Shown here in pieces: positions 43,330 to 56,700 of a DNA stretch of 64,000 nucleotides. The notes beneath the pieces are model-generated. The model did no database searches, was not told the DNA's origin, and saw nothing but the letters and a program-made list of their open reading frames with translations. The position numbers and the translations under genes were made by a program. The stretch comes from Pohlia nutans (taxonomy: Eukaryota; Streptophyta; Bryopsida; Bryales; Mniaceae): positions 3,720,001 through 3,784,000 of the forward strand of contig CM040106.1 of NCBI GenBank assembly GCA_022496805.1, in the 5' to 3' direction. How positions within the stretch are numbered: the first letter of the stretch is position 1; every line of letters begins with the position of its first letter.

Positions 43330-45039
43330 TAAATTGTAACAACCTAGATTGAAAAATGAGGTCTAATTGCCCTCGATGAAATTCAATTGACAAAATTACA
43401 ATTTCAAAACATATAAAACCCTTGACCCACAAAGTGCAATCAAAACTCAAAGCACTGCAGTCCTAAATTGAAAAAGCGTTGAAACCCTCAAGTGAGAACC
43501 CCTCAAAACTCGCGCGCTCTTGAAATACCGCGGGAAGATGAATGCGGGAAGATGTATGCATCGCTTTGGATAGACATTGCGTGTATCAAACAAGTACTTC
43601 CACAAACGATAAATTCAATCCATCCCACACGCTACAAGATGCTCTGATTCGCTCGACCTCTCTCAACGTTCATCTCTGAACGATCATCGTCCAGTTGTGA
43701 CTGTACGTACGAATGGTCGGGCAGCACTAATTACTGGGGGCCTTTTTGTGGCCTCAGTTTTTTCCTAATGGGGCATTTTCATAATTGGAAGAAAATTATA
43801 GAGCACAAAATTGTAGGCAAGAAAATCTTATTTATGTTACATATTCTCACTTCAAATGTATATATGGGCAATTGCAATCTACGGTCTACCAAGTGGAGAG
43901 TGCAACTTGTACAGCTAAGGGTCGTGCAACTCATGCACTAGCGTTGTAATGTGCATCTCTCAACTTTCAATTAGATCAAAAATTTCACCATCCCAAATAG
44001 GGTTTATGCTAATACTTTCACTTTAGCAATTGTTAAGTTAATTTCAAGACTTCGGACTTTATTCAAGAGCCTTTTTTGTTTTTTACCTAGTAGGGGTAAT
44101 TAGAGCCTTTTTTACATAACATGCTTAGCTAGGTTTTATGAAAAATTCATTTCATATGCCACCTCTGAAATTGAACCATTATTTCATTTCCCAAAAAAAT
44201 CCAAGAAAAAAGTTTTAACCGCACGAAAATCTTAAAAAACAAAAACATCACAAAACAATTAATTAAAAAATAAGTAAGCGTAATACCAAAAAAAAAAATG
44301 GTAGCTTTGTACACACTTGTGGTATATTGCTATAAATTTTTGAAGCTCAAATTTGACCCCTTCTAGCATTTCCCATAAAATAGGTGCACTTTTGACAAGT
44401 GACACGCTACCAAATCCAAGTAGAAATGCTTAATTTGGATAGAAAGATTGAAATTTTGCAAAATTTATTGGGGTAGACATCTTAACTCTGGAATTCTAGA
44501 AACAATGCAATTTGTTTCGTCACAAAATTCTATTCCAATATTTATTGATGATTTTTCAAAGATTGGGTAAGTGCACCAATTTGTAGACTGCGACAAAAAG
44601 CTTGGGTGACCGTAGCTTGCAACCACCCATATCTTTTAATCTATATGAACAATTATTGTGATTTTATTTGTAAACATTCTTGTAGTATCAATAGTATTAT
44701 TACTATGGTTGGATTGTGAAATTTTAATCATTTTTTGAAAATGTACCCTTGAAATTAGAAATGACAACATTGTAGTATGTTTGAAGCCAAATGGTTCCAG
44801 TCCCTTAGGAGATAATATTCCACAATTAATTAGAACTATACATCACTACATTTGTTGTATATTAATGTCATTCACATATTTGTTGTATTTTGCTATATTT
44901 TCCTAAACTTTATACAATAATGATTAATACCAAGAATGATAGAACTACGAAACATGTAATCAAACAAAGCCATGGTTGGAAAATAAACCATTGCAGTTTT
45001 CAAATTCATTCAAAATAAATTACGTTTGATATAAATTAA
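43330..45039. other. AT-rich stretch, nothing recognised
   Basis: No convincing coding, terminal repeat or RNA signal was found. CGCGGGAAGATGAATGCGGGAAGATG at about 43530-43556 is a short local duplication. Confidence 0.4.
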
Positions 45040-46915
45040 GAAATTGACCCTCGTCTAAAATCGCTAAAATCAAGTCTCATTTGTGCACATTTTAGTTTCG
45101 ATTCTTCAGTCCAAATTGCAACACGTTCCCGCATCTGCATTTTAATTTTTTTCAACTCTAATCTTTGACCCATAAGTTGCGCTTGTTGGAATTGCATTTG
45201 TTGCGTCATTGCAAGTTGATCCCTAACCAGCTAAATCTTCACTTCTGAATCATTCTTGAGTACATCCACGAATCAATCCAATGATACAACAAGTGGTTTG
45301 ATCGGGCTACCATAATGTATTTATTTCTACTTCCGTTTTGATACAATCTTCCCATCTACTGTTACCGGACCAAGACACACGGCCGTCACGGAGGACAAGG
45401 AGATAGGAGACGGTGGAACTGACAGTGTTTAGCTTAGAAAGCGGACCAGGCTTAAGTATAAGAGTAGTTGTACGATAGGGACGAGACACTTCTTGGTTTT
45501 TGAGACTTATGAGTATTTTGCTATGCTCTGGTTTTGTTGTACCAGGAAGTCATTCCTTGCTTACTCCATGTTAAATCTGGATTCCATGGTTGTGCTTTTA
45601 TGTAATACATGGGTTCAATTCCTTTATTTAACATAGTTTTGTGGACTTAGGCTTTGTACTGTACAAATATACTATTACATCTTTGAAATAAACACAAGTT
45701 CTTGCATTCTTTGCCTCTACTGTTCTGTCTCCACTACTAATTTTACTCTGCTGCTGTCTAACTGGGAAAGTTGGGACGACCTGTCTTTCCCCGCCTAACT
45801 AACTCTAATACAAATGCTTAGGAAGAATAGTTCTACTCTCTAACTACTCTTCGTACCAAGTTGTCCTTGCTCTGACCTCCGTCTCCATGCGCAATAGTTA
45901 AACTCACTTACCCTCTGTCTTTCTGTCTTCAAAACACTCATTATCCAAGGGCACCAAGGACGTCTAGGAACTGACCCTTACTTAGTTTAAGTACTCACTG
46001 ACTATCCCTATAATAGCACGACCTTCTCTAACTTTGTCTAACTTCCAAGGAATCCAAGTACGCCAAGGTAGTTCAAGACCGTATACCAACGGGGACCCAG
46101 CGTATAAGTGTGTATACACCATTGTACACCTCCCTGGGGAACCAAGGTACTTCTTGGAATTGGAGTACTTACATCTCAGACTACTCACTGACTAAACTCA
46201 ACTTGATCTCTTACCCTGTGCCTTACCCCTTGTCTTCCATGATTAGGCAGCTCTGCTAGCCTAAGAATGGTTTCAGTCATCTCTATACAATTACCCAAAC
46301 TAACATCTACCAAGGGGATTTTGCAAACCGTCTCACATGGAGACAAAGTTGGTTTTGTCTCAATAGCACCATGAGCTGAAGTTATCATTTGATCGATCTC
46401 CTCTCCTTCTAAAACCATTAGGTTTTATAAACTCACAATCCAATGCCACATAACCAATGGTATAATGAAGGCTGCTCGGATTTGATGTGATACAAATTAA
46501 AGCTCAAAGGCTCATAATAGTCATTTAAGTTAACAACACGACATGAAGGGATGGAGATGCCACCATCTATGCCTCTTGGTAATCATGCTTGCTTTAGTAT
46601 ACATCCTTATAGGATATCGCACAGACGTACATGTCCCATGTGGAACGTATTCCACCACTTGCATTTACTACAAGATCTCTCTCCGATTTGTGTCTCTTCA
46701 AATTGTTCGATTTTGAGCAATATTTATCTTTCATAAGTACAAGACCAAATTTCTCGTTGAAATCAGTGACAATGTTCATCCAATGGCATTTATTCAAATT
46801 GCTTCATTCAATATGAAAGTATTTCTCTTTATACACGTCAAGTACAGTGTTAATCATTAGCTCGATCCAAGTTGTCGCTAGAGCTCTTTGCATAGGAATG
46901 GACGTTGCCATCTAA
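45040..46915 (-). pseudogene. Myb/SANT-like protein gene split by a solo LTR
   Basis: In minus sense the gene starts near 46913 (MATSIPMQRALATTWIELMI). It crosses a TGA at about 46806 and reads the Myb/SANT-like repeat: CHWMNIVTDFNEKFGLVLMK, then NLKRHKSERDLVVNASGGIR and STWDMY. These are the W...I...FN....LK..Y....SG..WD features of plant Myb/SANT-like DNA-binding proteins. A shifted frame gives ISIPSCRVVNLNDYYEPLSF, then 46418-46186 gives EEIDQMITSAHGAIETKPTL. It resumes beyond the LTR at 45300-45040 with PIKPLVVSLDWFVDVLKNDS and a Gln/Met-rich coiled coil (LAMTQQMQFQQAQLMGQRLE). Such proteins often accompany PIF/Harbinger transposases. Multiple stops and shifts show it is dead. Confidence 0.6.
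45360..46178 (+). mobile_element. Solo LTR related to gypsy element 1
   Basis: It starts TGTTACCGGACCAAGACACA and follows the LTR at 33785-34536 over most of its length. It sits inside the Myb/SANT-like coding region. The proposed right end (ACATCTCA) and flanking CTAC on both sides (45356-45359 and 46181-46184) are a tentative target duplication. No internal element sequence accompanies it. Confidence 0.7.
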
Positions 46916-47676
46916 ATACAATACGCCAAGGGAAAAGGTGAACTATAAAAGGAAAAGAAGGGGAAAAAAATGTACAAAGGTGAAAAGGAAGAAGGAAGAA
47001 GGAAAACAAAACAAAAAAATGCAGCTTTAACATTCAAAAAATCATAGCAAACTCAATTTGAGCAATTAGAAGGCAAGCAATATACCAATAGATTTGTTTC
47101 AAAAAATTACACAATTATCAACTTGGAAATTTAGAAATCAAACAATTTTTGATACCTTAATCACGTTTCAGAATTACTGCCCGAAATGACCCACTATCCA
47201 CAAACTTCCAAAAAACCTACCAAACTCAATATGAAGAATTAGATGGCGACTTATATATCAATGAGTTTGTTTTGAAAAATTATACAAGATAGGATCATTA
47301 GAATAAAAATTTGATCAAGAATGTTGCATGTAGAACTGATTAAATGAAACGTATCTCGAGTGTGGAGTTGAGTGTAATTAATGTTTTGAATTTTCTTCTT
47401 ATATACTATTCTAAGTTTCTTAGGCAGGCTACAAAGGCAATGCAATTTGTAAATTATCAAACATATCACAGTGAAAAATTTGTAACCCATCGCACGCTTT
47501 TGCGCATTCTTGTGCGAACATGTGTGCGGGCATGCTTGCGGTGGGACATGTTGTGGGGCTTGCGATGAGCCACCGTATGCACATTGCCTTCCTTAGTGTA
47601 AATGGCCTATAAGTATACTAGTTGGAGACTCATGTTTTGTTGTGTGAGCAATTAAAATTTAATTTTCGGACATTAA

Positions 47677-47901
47677 CCCCTACACGTCTGAATGTGCCTT
47701 GGCGGTCAATAGAATACGTTGTATTTTTACTGTGTTTGGAATGAATCCACACCTTTAATGGGTTTCAGGTCAAAAGACAAGTTGAAATTTAGATCAATGT
47801 GGTTCAAGTGAGTTACCGAGATCAAAATTTAAAGTATTTTGTTGGTAAAAAATCCCAATTATACAATAGCGTATATACTATCTCTATGGGACGATTAGGG
47901 G
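47677..47901. mobile_element. TTAA-flanked, piggyBac-like MITE (family D copy 3)
   Basis: It starts CCCCTACACGTC and ends GACGATTAGGGG, with TTAA on both sides (47673-47676 and 47902-47905). At 225 bp it is the shortest complete copy. Confidence 0.75.
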
Positions 47902-48182
47902 TTAAAGACTCATGGATATGTTTGCTTTAAGGGCATGACAAGGCCATTGATAGTTGGTGCATGTGGATGAATAGGTTCTTGGATTGAGCTTGAAGACAAA
48001 TTGGTCTGACTGGATATAATTAGCGCAACTTGAATACATACTTGGTTAAAATTCGGTCATGCTCATATTTTTGCTGCCAACTAATTTTTGATCTCATTAG
48101 ATAAATGTCAAATGTTTTCCAAAATTAGATAATATGCACACATGTTTATTTTTATTTTATACTTAGATATAGTCAAAGAATA

Positions 48183-48530
48183 GAGTTATCTTTAAAGTTA
48201 CCTTGTGTTTGAATAAGATACCATGAATTTTGCATTAATGTTCTACCCCAAAATGTTAAAAGGTAGGGAAGAGCTTAGTGGTCTCTCGATATTAAATGTA
48301 TAAGAGCTTAGTGATCTTCAAACCCATGGAAAACTAGTTTAGCCATCTTTCTTGACGGCCAAAGTAATTTCCCTTTAGTTTAAAGCCCACCAAGCTCTTA
48401 CACACTTAATAATGATAGACCACCAAGTTTTTCTAAGCTTTTTTAAATATTTGGAGTGAACAAATAAGAGTACATTAAAGCAAAATTCACGATATATTAT
48501 TCAAACACAAGGTGATTTCAAGGATAACTC
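48183..48530. mobile_element. MITE family B copy 3
   Basis: GAGTTATCTTTAAAGTTACC at the left mirrors GGTGATTTCAAGGATAACTC at the right. Interior words ACCACCAAG and AATAATGATA are shared with the copies at 2208 and 7201. Confidence 0.7.
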
Positions 48531-49990
48531 TAATAACCCAAAAGAAAAAATTGATCTTGGATTTTAGCAAATTTGAAAAATATGCATGTTTAGTAAGTGG
48601 TTACCTGGGCCCCACAGGCTTTAAGATTTTCTAGTCCATAGTGTTCTACTTTTCATCCACCAACGAACCGACTCAGGAACCAGTCTCGACAGCTCTCGAC
48701 CTCTTGACGGTTATGCAGTCCACAGTTTATAGTTAGTGCTGTCTACTCCCTATCTCGTAAACGATTTCTGATGCTCGTCTGTGTCCGTTTATATCAGAAT
48801 ACCCCGTGTACCGACTTATAAATCAGCAAGTAGTAGATGCTTGAGATTTGTGGATAATTTGGCAGTTCCGAAGGGCTCACTCGTGCCTTGTCAAACCTAA
48901 TCAACAATTCCTGGGTTCTTTGAAGGTTCTAAAGGGCGTCGAAATATGATTTAGTGAGTCGTGCGCCGTGTCTTTTGGACTGGCGGCACTCTCAGAGCGG
49001 GTCTGTATTATTATGGAGCTCCTTTTGGCAGCATCGTCGAATTGAATGTGAGAAAATTTGATGTCTGCGCAATTGACAAAGGTGGTGTGTTAAGGGTTGG
49101 TTAAATATTCGAGGTACGTCATCCGAATTTTTGAATTCGAAACTAAAATCTGTTAGGATATACATCCAATTCAATTTTTCCTCGAATTCCCTTGTTAGCT
49201 CTACTGGTAAATCATTAGAAGAATTTCATTCTCTTTCTACGCCTCAAAATCAACAGGGGCACATTTTTGAGGATTAAAATTCGGACGGCTATGCTTCCTA
49301 GTCTCAAATATGGTAATTCAGAACACAAGGAAAGATAAGCATGGTTATGTAATTGTAATATTTTTTTGCGTTAGGGCTTATGACAATATTGTGCCAAATA
49401 TGAATTTTGGACAATTAAGCTTTCTAGTCTCAGATGTGCCAATTTTGTCGTTACTCACATCTGTCTAACAGTTAAATTGCTCGATTGGCTTCGTACGATT
49501 ATAGCCGAGACCTCATGAACTGTATCATAGGTTTCAATATGTTTTTGTATTAGGTTAGGGAAAATATTGAAAAAATTTAGTACCAGATCCTCACAAGGAC
49601 CCGGAGACACATTACGCAGGAGACACGGTAATGTAAGTTTACCCCAGGCCTAAATGTACAATTTGGGAGTTTGGTACCCGGGGTAATGTGTCTCTGAGGC
49701 GGGTCCCTGTGGTACTCTGAGGACATTCAATATGAAGTTGAGAATTTGAAAGTTTCCGAACTTGAACTATCGCACAAAAACGAGGTACAGTGAATAATGT
49801 TTTGTTCAATCTCCGGCATTCTTCTGCTGCACCGAAGTAGTTGCATTTCTGCCTTGAATCACACTCCAGAGGACCTTCAGCAAGAAATCACATATACCTA
49901 ACCAGTCAAATTTTATTATGTGAATGGTTTGCAGCACTGGCAACAACTACAATGGTATTTGCTGACCTTTACGCTCAGACATGAAACGAA
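48531..49990. other. Upstream region of the gene at 50 kb, nothing firmly recognised
   Basis: Moderately GC-balanced sequence without a long frame. A short imperfect inverted pair (about 49640-49700: GGTAATGTAAGTTTACCCC and GGGGTAATGTGTCTC) may be part of a small repeat. The 5' end of the downstream gene may lie here, but no start was chosen. Confidence 0.35.
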
Positions 49991-50002
49991 ATACCATTGA
50001 GG

Positions 50003-53000
50003 ACTAGCTTGGAGAATCGAGCACAATGGGGAAGATCGGTCATGGAGGATACGTTTTGTGCTCTCACCATATGCCACGGCCAACAGACGTGGTCAATGCC
50101 AAAGGAAGGTAATAATGAGCCAAACATGCAGAGTTTAAGTTTGCAGATATTCAATTTTTCGATGTTTATTCCTCTTCTTTGTACCACAATGAAATTCTCT
50201 TAGATTTTTTACTCTAATTATTGGAGCTGTTTCGAGTTCAATCCAGTTTAGCTTGGCTTAGTTTTACAATGACTTCAGATATTCTCCAATATCAAGACTT
50301 GTTCATCGACAGACCGTTCTCGAGGATTTGGGGCCTGCAAATTGGCGAGAGAGCACAATCAAGGTTTCGCCTTGTGATCATTGCGCCTCCAATGAGGCAG
50401 CTCTTCGGGCAAAAGCTTGGCGAGCAAAAGCCAGAAGCTTTTCTCCAGGTTAGTCGATTTGGTGTTTAGTGCCTCCAAGGCTAACAAAGTCTTTTTGTTC
50501 ATTCACAATCACTTGTGGATCTGCAGAATTTTCGTCTCCTTGGAGGATTTTAGTCTCGCAACATGTACTGTACGTACTGGAGGTAGAGTTGTCTACCCAG
50601 ACTACCCAGGCAGAGACGATGTTTAGTATGTTCGACACAACTTCGTCACAACATCGTCATATTCCTAGAGTGTACTCAAATATTCAAAAATGTTTGTGTA
50701 TATTCTTACAGTGTTCCTTATTATTTTACTAGGGTTATTTAACATACTCAACACTCATCTATTAAGACCTCAAACATTAAACGTCTAACACAAGGTTAAA
50801 TAGGCCTAACTCGTCTAATACATCAACCTTGATTGGAGGTATTATGTCAAATTAATCCCCAAAATTTATTGAAATCAAATTTTGACTTTCTTATTGTTTT
50901 GTGCAAGCCGCAAAAGTAACTCAAAAATGTTTGTTAATTTATTGTTGTCTTAAAAGTTTTAACAATTAACTTTTTGGAAATATAAAATTTGTCCAACTTT
51001 GAATTTGGAAATGAAAATCATGAATTTTTTCATATAATGATCTGAAGATTTAAATACTAAATTTTTGCTGAGGAGCTCTCATATGCGACTATGTGGTTCA
51101 AATTTGCCCAAGGGCGAAGGGGGGTTATTTGTAAATGTTTTATACACCACGTAAGCATCATGTTAGAGACTAATTTTTTTTGAAATTGATATGTACCAAA
51201 GCTAGTTCAAGATCCTATGATTACTTCCAAAATTTTATGAATTTTTTTTTTACCATAAAAGGGATCATCCGACCATGTCAAAAACTATATAGTCTAATTA
51301 AAAATCAAAGGAACCTTACAGGTTAATATACAATTGTAGGTGAGCTCATTGAGGCCTGCAAAAAGCTTATTGGAAGCTATGAAAAACAAGCTGGTCCTGG
51401 TGAAACTCCTGATGCTTACGCTGATGTTTTCTTGCCTCTCTACAATGTAGTACATCAGTTTGACATCATTTTGGTCAAGCAGGTGTTTCTTCTACCTCCA
51501 TTAGCTTATTTTATGTTGCACATACCATTGGCGTGCATGTACCTATTTCACCTTCAAGACGAAAAACTATCGAATTTCTGATGTATAATGTCATGCATCT
51601 TATCTCAGATATTGAAGTGATTTGCCTTTATTAACATACAATATACAGGTTCTCTTTGGATACTGCAGGTATTATAGGTTGATAAATTCATTTATCAGAC
51701 ATTTCTACATGGTGAAAACTACAATGCTCAGCCATGAGGATCATCTTTTGTACAAAGTATTAGTGTATCTAGCAGTTTTCAGACTAGATGAACTTAACTG
51801 GTGTGAGTTTCGGTATGTAAGCCATCCCTACATCAATATCAATGTATCTAACAAAAAGGCATCAAATTTCAGCATTACACCAAATTACTGGAAAATCTTT
51901 GCATTGGATATATGTTTTTACAGGCTGCAAGTAGAGTGTATTTTTGAGTTTGAGTAACAATTTTGGAAGTGCTTCAATAGGCGGCTTTGTTCAAGTCAGA
52001 TACCTGTGAAGGTCCTACCATTTATTCAAGCTATGTTCCTGGAGGAACTGACACTGCGATATTCAAAAGAAGACTGGCTGAAAATTTACGACGGGGTGGT
52101 CAGTAAAGAATCCTTATTACATACTTGAAAAGTGTACTTAAGCTCTTTATTTAGATTCTTAAGAAGCATGCAAACTTGTTCAAAATACGAATGTTTCATA
52201 AAAATGGTTCAGGAAGTATACTAAACGAATCTAATTTTCCTCATGCAATTTGCAGTTTGTGAACGACCTTCTCAGAGGCCTGGGACTCTTTTATCAAGAA
52301 GCTCAAACTTTCACAGAAATGTACCTGAAAACTTCCCCAGACTGTGTCCCTTAAATTTCTTTCTAAAAGGGAACTGAGAACAGTACTTTACTATAAAATT
52401 GTCGAATATAGCCTAGTGATACAGAGAAACCCTTTGCTCGAGAACTGAATTGAATACGATCGGAACTGTAGTTTTGATGCTGCATTGTCCGTGTTACAGA
52501 TTAGCAGAGGCGGTTTATGGACCCGATCCAAGATTGCGCTACATTCCACCACCAACAACTGTCGTTCCTTTTAACCTCTCTGTCAGTAATTACGCGCAGA
52601 TTGTTGAAGAAAAACCAAAATCAGTGCGTCAACTGTCCTTTCAAAATGCCATCCAGTGAACATTTTCTAAGTGATTCTTTCACGTTGACATTTACACATT
52701 ATGATGACCTTGCATTGGATGGATCTTCTAGTATATATACAAAGCAAAGCCTGCTCCAGTTTGGGATAAAGGACGTACCTTAGAGATGAGAAGAGTCTCT
52801 CAAGTTTTTAAGCTTAACCGTATGTTAATAAAGGAGAAGTACTCAGACCCCAGGTATCAACCGTTCCGCTTAAGATCGCTGGAGCGACCTAGCAATCTGG
52901 AGAGCATTCGCGAAGAGGTTGAACTGAACACCCTCCATGTATTTGATGTTATTTTCTTACGTCAAATCCATATAGGTCAAATACGATTTGTGATCCATAT

Positions 53001-53669
53001 TATGTTTGGTGAATTTATGTTTCATGTTCACATAACATTTCAAAGATTCCTAGAGTAAAAGGGACTAAAGATAGTTATTCAATTTCAATATGTATAGATT
53101 CATAAAATGCATCAAAATTGATTTAATCATGTATTGATATTATTCATAATATTAATTGGATAATGCATGGGATTATCCATTGATATAAATCTTAGATCAA
53201 TATAAAGTTAACAAAGTTGTTCAATCCTTTAACTTATTGAATATTAATTCAAAAATTATGATATGTGATGTATTGTATGTAAGTCATTATATTGATTTCC
53301 ATGTGATTTATATTTTATTTGTTAGCACTCATAATTGTTACATTGTATTATAACTTTTTAATATAATTCCTATAATCTTAGGCCTTATAATAGTGAGTGG
53401 TCAAAATTTAATTTCCATCTTTATAAAAGATTAGTTTTAATTATAATTATGTTTTTCTTGAATGAAGCTATATAAATTATTTTTAAAAATAAAAAATAAA
53501 AAACCTTTAAAAAAATTTAGTGAAACTTTGAAAATTATTGAGATTTTTGGAAGTTTTAGAAGAAAATTATTTAACAAAATTTTAAGTGTGCTAAAGAAAT
53601 CTCAAAATTTACACAGTATATTCTCTTGATGAACATTATGAAAGTGAAAATTGTGAAAAAATTTAAATA

Positions 53670-53749
<80 letters not shown>

Positions 53750-56700
53750 TTAAAACTTGGATAAGATAACTTGTTAAGATGCTATTGTAGTACTATGTGT
53801 TCGACTTGGAATTGAAATAAACCAATAAATTTTAAGAATTAATTGGAATTTGAACTAAAATTATTAAGATGTTAGGTAATGTTTATTTTATCATGTAAAT
53901 TCAAACTCAATTTAGAAAATTCTCATCGTCTAAAAAAATAACACTTGAAACAAGTCATGTAAGACTTAACGCGAATAAATAAATAAAATCCTAAAACAAC
54001 CCATAAAACAATCCTACGTTAAATCAAATTACTTCAAATTTTCCCCCATGCTAATATGGTAGTCCTACATTTGCTAAAGAAAAATCAAACTTAAAATTCA
54101 ATTTTCCAGAATTGACAATCCAGGGGATAGTATGCATAATTATTATTTGCTTTTGTGTTTTGCTATTCTGACTGAAATCGTTAAAATCCATTGCTAAATA
54201 GTGAGGGTTAATTTTGTGATTTTACAGGTCGAAGCTAGGAGGACAAAGCAATGTGAGTACATTGTTGCAAAATCTGCACCAGTTCCAAATATGCCAGAAA
54301 TTGAGGTCCAATCTATTTTGTGGTTGACTACTGGTTAGAACATCATATCAGTAAGAAATTTTTATTTTAAGGATATCATTCCACATGTGTTAGATTACCC
54401 AAAAAATATGTTTAACAGTTACCCTTCAACCCAGTACAAAGGTTGTGATGCAGTATCTGGATCCCAGCCATGATTCATGCAGTGTGTTACTGCTTGACAC
54501 TCCTAATGACAGCAGTTATATGCAGAGCAGACTTATGTCTAAAAATGCATGTGTTTCAAATCGTAACATAATGACACTGACTTGTGCAATATTGTCACAA
54601 ATGGCACCAGGTCAAATTAACCACAGCTGCTTTGTTGAGGGAGCACTCCAGATTTCAGAAAATCCTAGACTCAGACAGGCAAAAATTGGAAAATTTGGAA
54701 AGAGAGCTTCGAGATGATGCACACATGAAAATATATGAAGTGAGGATACATTTCTGTCCTTTTACTGTGCTGACCTTTAACTTGGAAAATAAAATGTACA
54801 TATATATGTAAACGATGACTCCTTTAAGTCTCAACCTCTATGTGTTTGAATTGAAACTTAAAAGTACATTTTCAAAAATCATAAAAATATAATAAATATT
54901 TATTTCTTTCTAGAAACATGAATAGCCTCTAGTAATACAATATAGATGATGCCTCTATTATTTTAGTGATGAATTACACATCCATCATAAATTTTCTTCA
55001 AAAAAATCATCTTATTTCTTAATTTTTATTGATGTGAAAGTGACTAATTTAGTTGAGATAGGTATCGTAGTTTACTAGCAGGTTTGGTAGAAAATAATTT
55101 TAAAAATAAATGCCTAAAATTTTGGGAACTTATTAACATCTTTTGCCAACTTTTATATAAATTATAATTCTAAATAAAAACCTTAAACGTCAAGAGGGCC
55201 TGGGCGGGGCAACTTGAAAGGTATCTAAATTTTTGGAGGAGAAAAAAACAATTTTTTATTTTTTTATTTTTTTATTTTTTTTTGGAAAAACGGCTCTGCT
55301 GGCCAGCTTTGTTGCGGCATTGTAGCACTGCGGCACTTTTCAGAAAATGACCTCAACTGCCCCAACCTCAATTCTTGCTCATTTAGATAACTTTGATTGC
55401 TTGCCAATGTTCCCACGGTCTCCCAAATGAGGCGCAAATTTGGAATTTAGATCACTTTTTCAATAACTTTCCAATGCACCAATCCTTGCTTGATTTGGTT
55501 GAGAAAATCCACCTTTCTCTTCATTGTTCTCTCATAAATAAGCCCATGGGGCTTACCTTGACGTTTAAGGGTTAACAATAAATGTGAGAAATTGTTACTT
55601 TTCACTAAGTTTTAACTTAATTGGAGAACATATGTGAATTTCAATGGAGAGAAGGTGCTACTTTTGTAATCAAGCTCACTTACATCGATCCACAAAGAAT
55701 ATGGATTAAGAAGTAGCAAGACTCTAGGTGAGGCATTTGAAATGTGTTTTATACAAATTTTTGGAGTCCAATTGAGCACAGAAGATGAAGTTCTATAGAA
55801 TTGTTTTAAAATAACAAAAGTTAAGAAATCAAGTCTTCTTCCACCTTCAACAAGTAATGTGTCAAAACAAGTCTTTATGCAAAAAACATGAACAAAACAA
55901 CGCAGCAGCGTAAAGGTCAAAAAATCAAAATGCATTCCTAACAATTTTTTGAAACACATTTGTGCATAGAAGATCAACATTTTTGGAATTTTGTTGAAAT
56001 AAGAAAAGTTTGGAAATCAAGTAATCTTTGACTTTCAACAAATTTTATGTCATTTGAATAATTTATGAAAAAACTATGCGTGTAATTAAAATGAAGACTA
56101 ATTAGGTGCTTCACCTCAAAGTTTACATATCCCACATGCATTGTTTGGATGCAACTCCACTCTACTTGTATAAAGCACATAGTGTTCTAAACTCTTTACT
56201 CACATACTTGTCAACCAATGAATGAAAGTTGGACTTAAGCCAAATTTTAAATAATTTAAAGAGAAAATTGCCAAAATTATTAATATAGTATTTTTAGGTA
56301 CCAAACTTACTTTTTAAACTTTAATTAATTATTGAAATTTAATTAATCATTAAGCACCAAAGTGCCAAACCTACTAGTAAACTACAATATTTGGAGGTTA
56401 GATTCATCATATTATATGAACATTATCATGTGATCTTGTCTAATTATATAAAATACACAAGATAGATATAAGACAGATATAAACTCCGGTCCTCTTTCAA
56501 GGCCAACGTGAATAAAGTGTCTATTTGTCTTAACAATGAGCGAGTGCTCACCGGACAAAGGGCCTTTGGTGCAAGACTATTCTTTTTTTTCGAGAATAGA
56601 TACTTTAATAACCAGAGATAAGTACTAGTAACAATAGTAACATTGAGTGGTTAGATCCCCTAAGGGTATAATTTGGTGTTTATTTTGTTGGTGGTTGCCA

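Noticed and set aside
46186..46418. Minus-strand peptide resembling a glycolipid transfer protein (GLTP) segment
   Set aside because: The likeness rests on a few residues (SLGNCIEMT), the GLTP lipid-site signature is missing, and the segment is collinear with a Myb/SANT-like gene on both sides.
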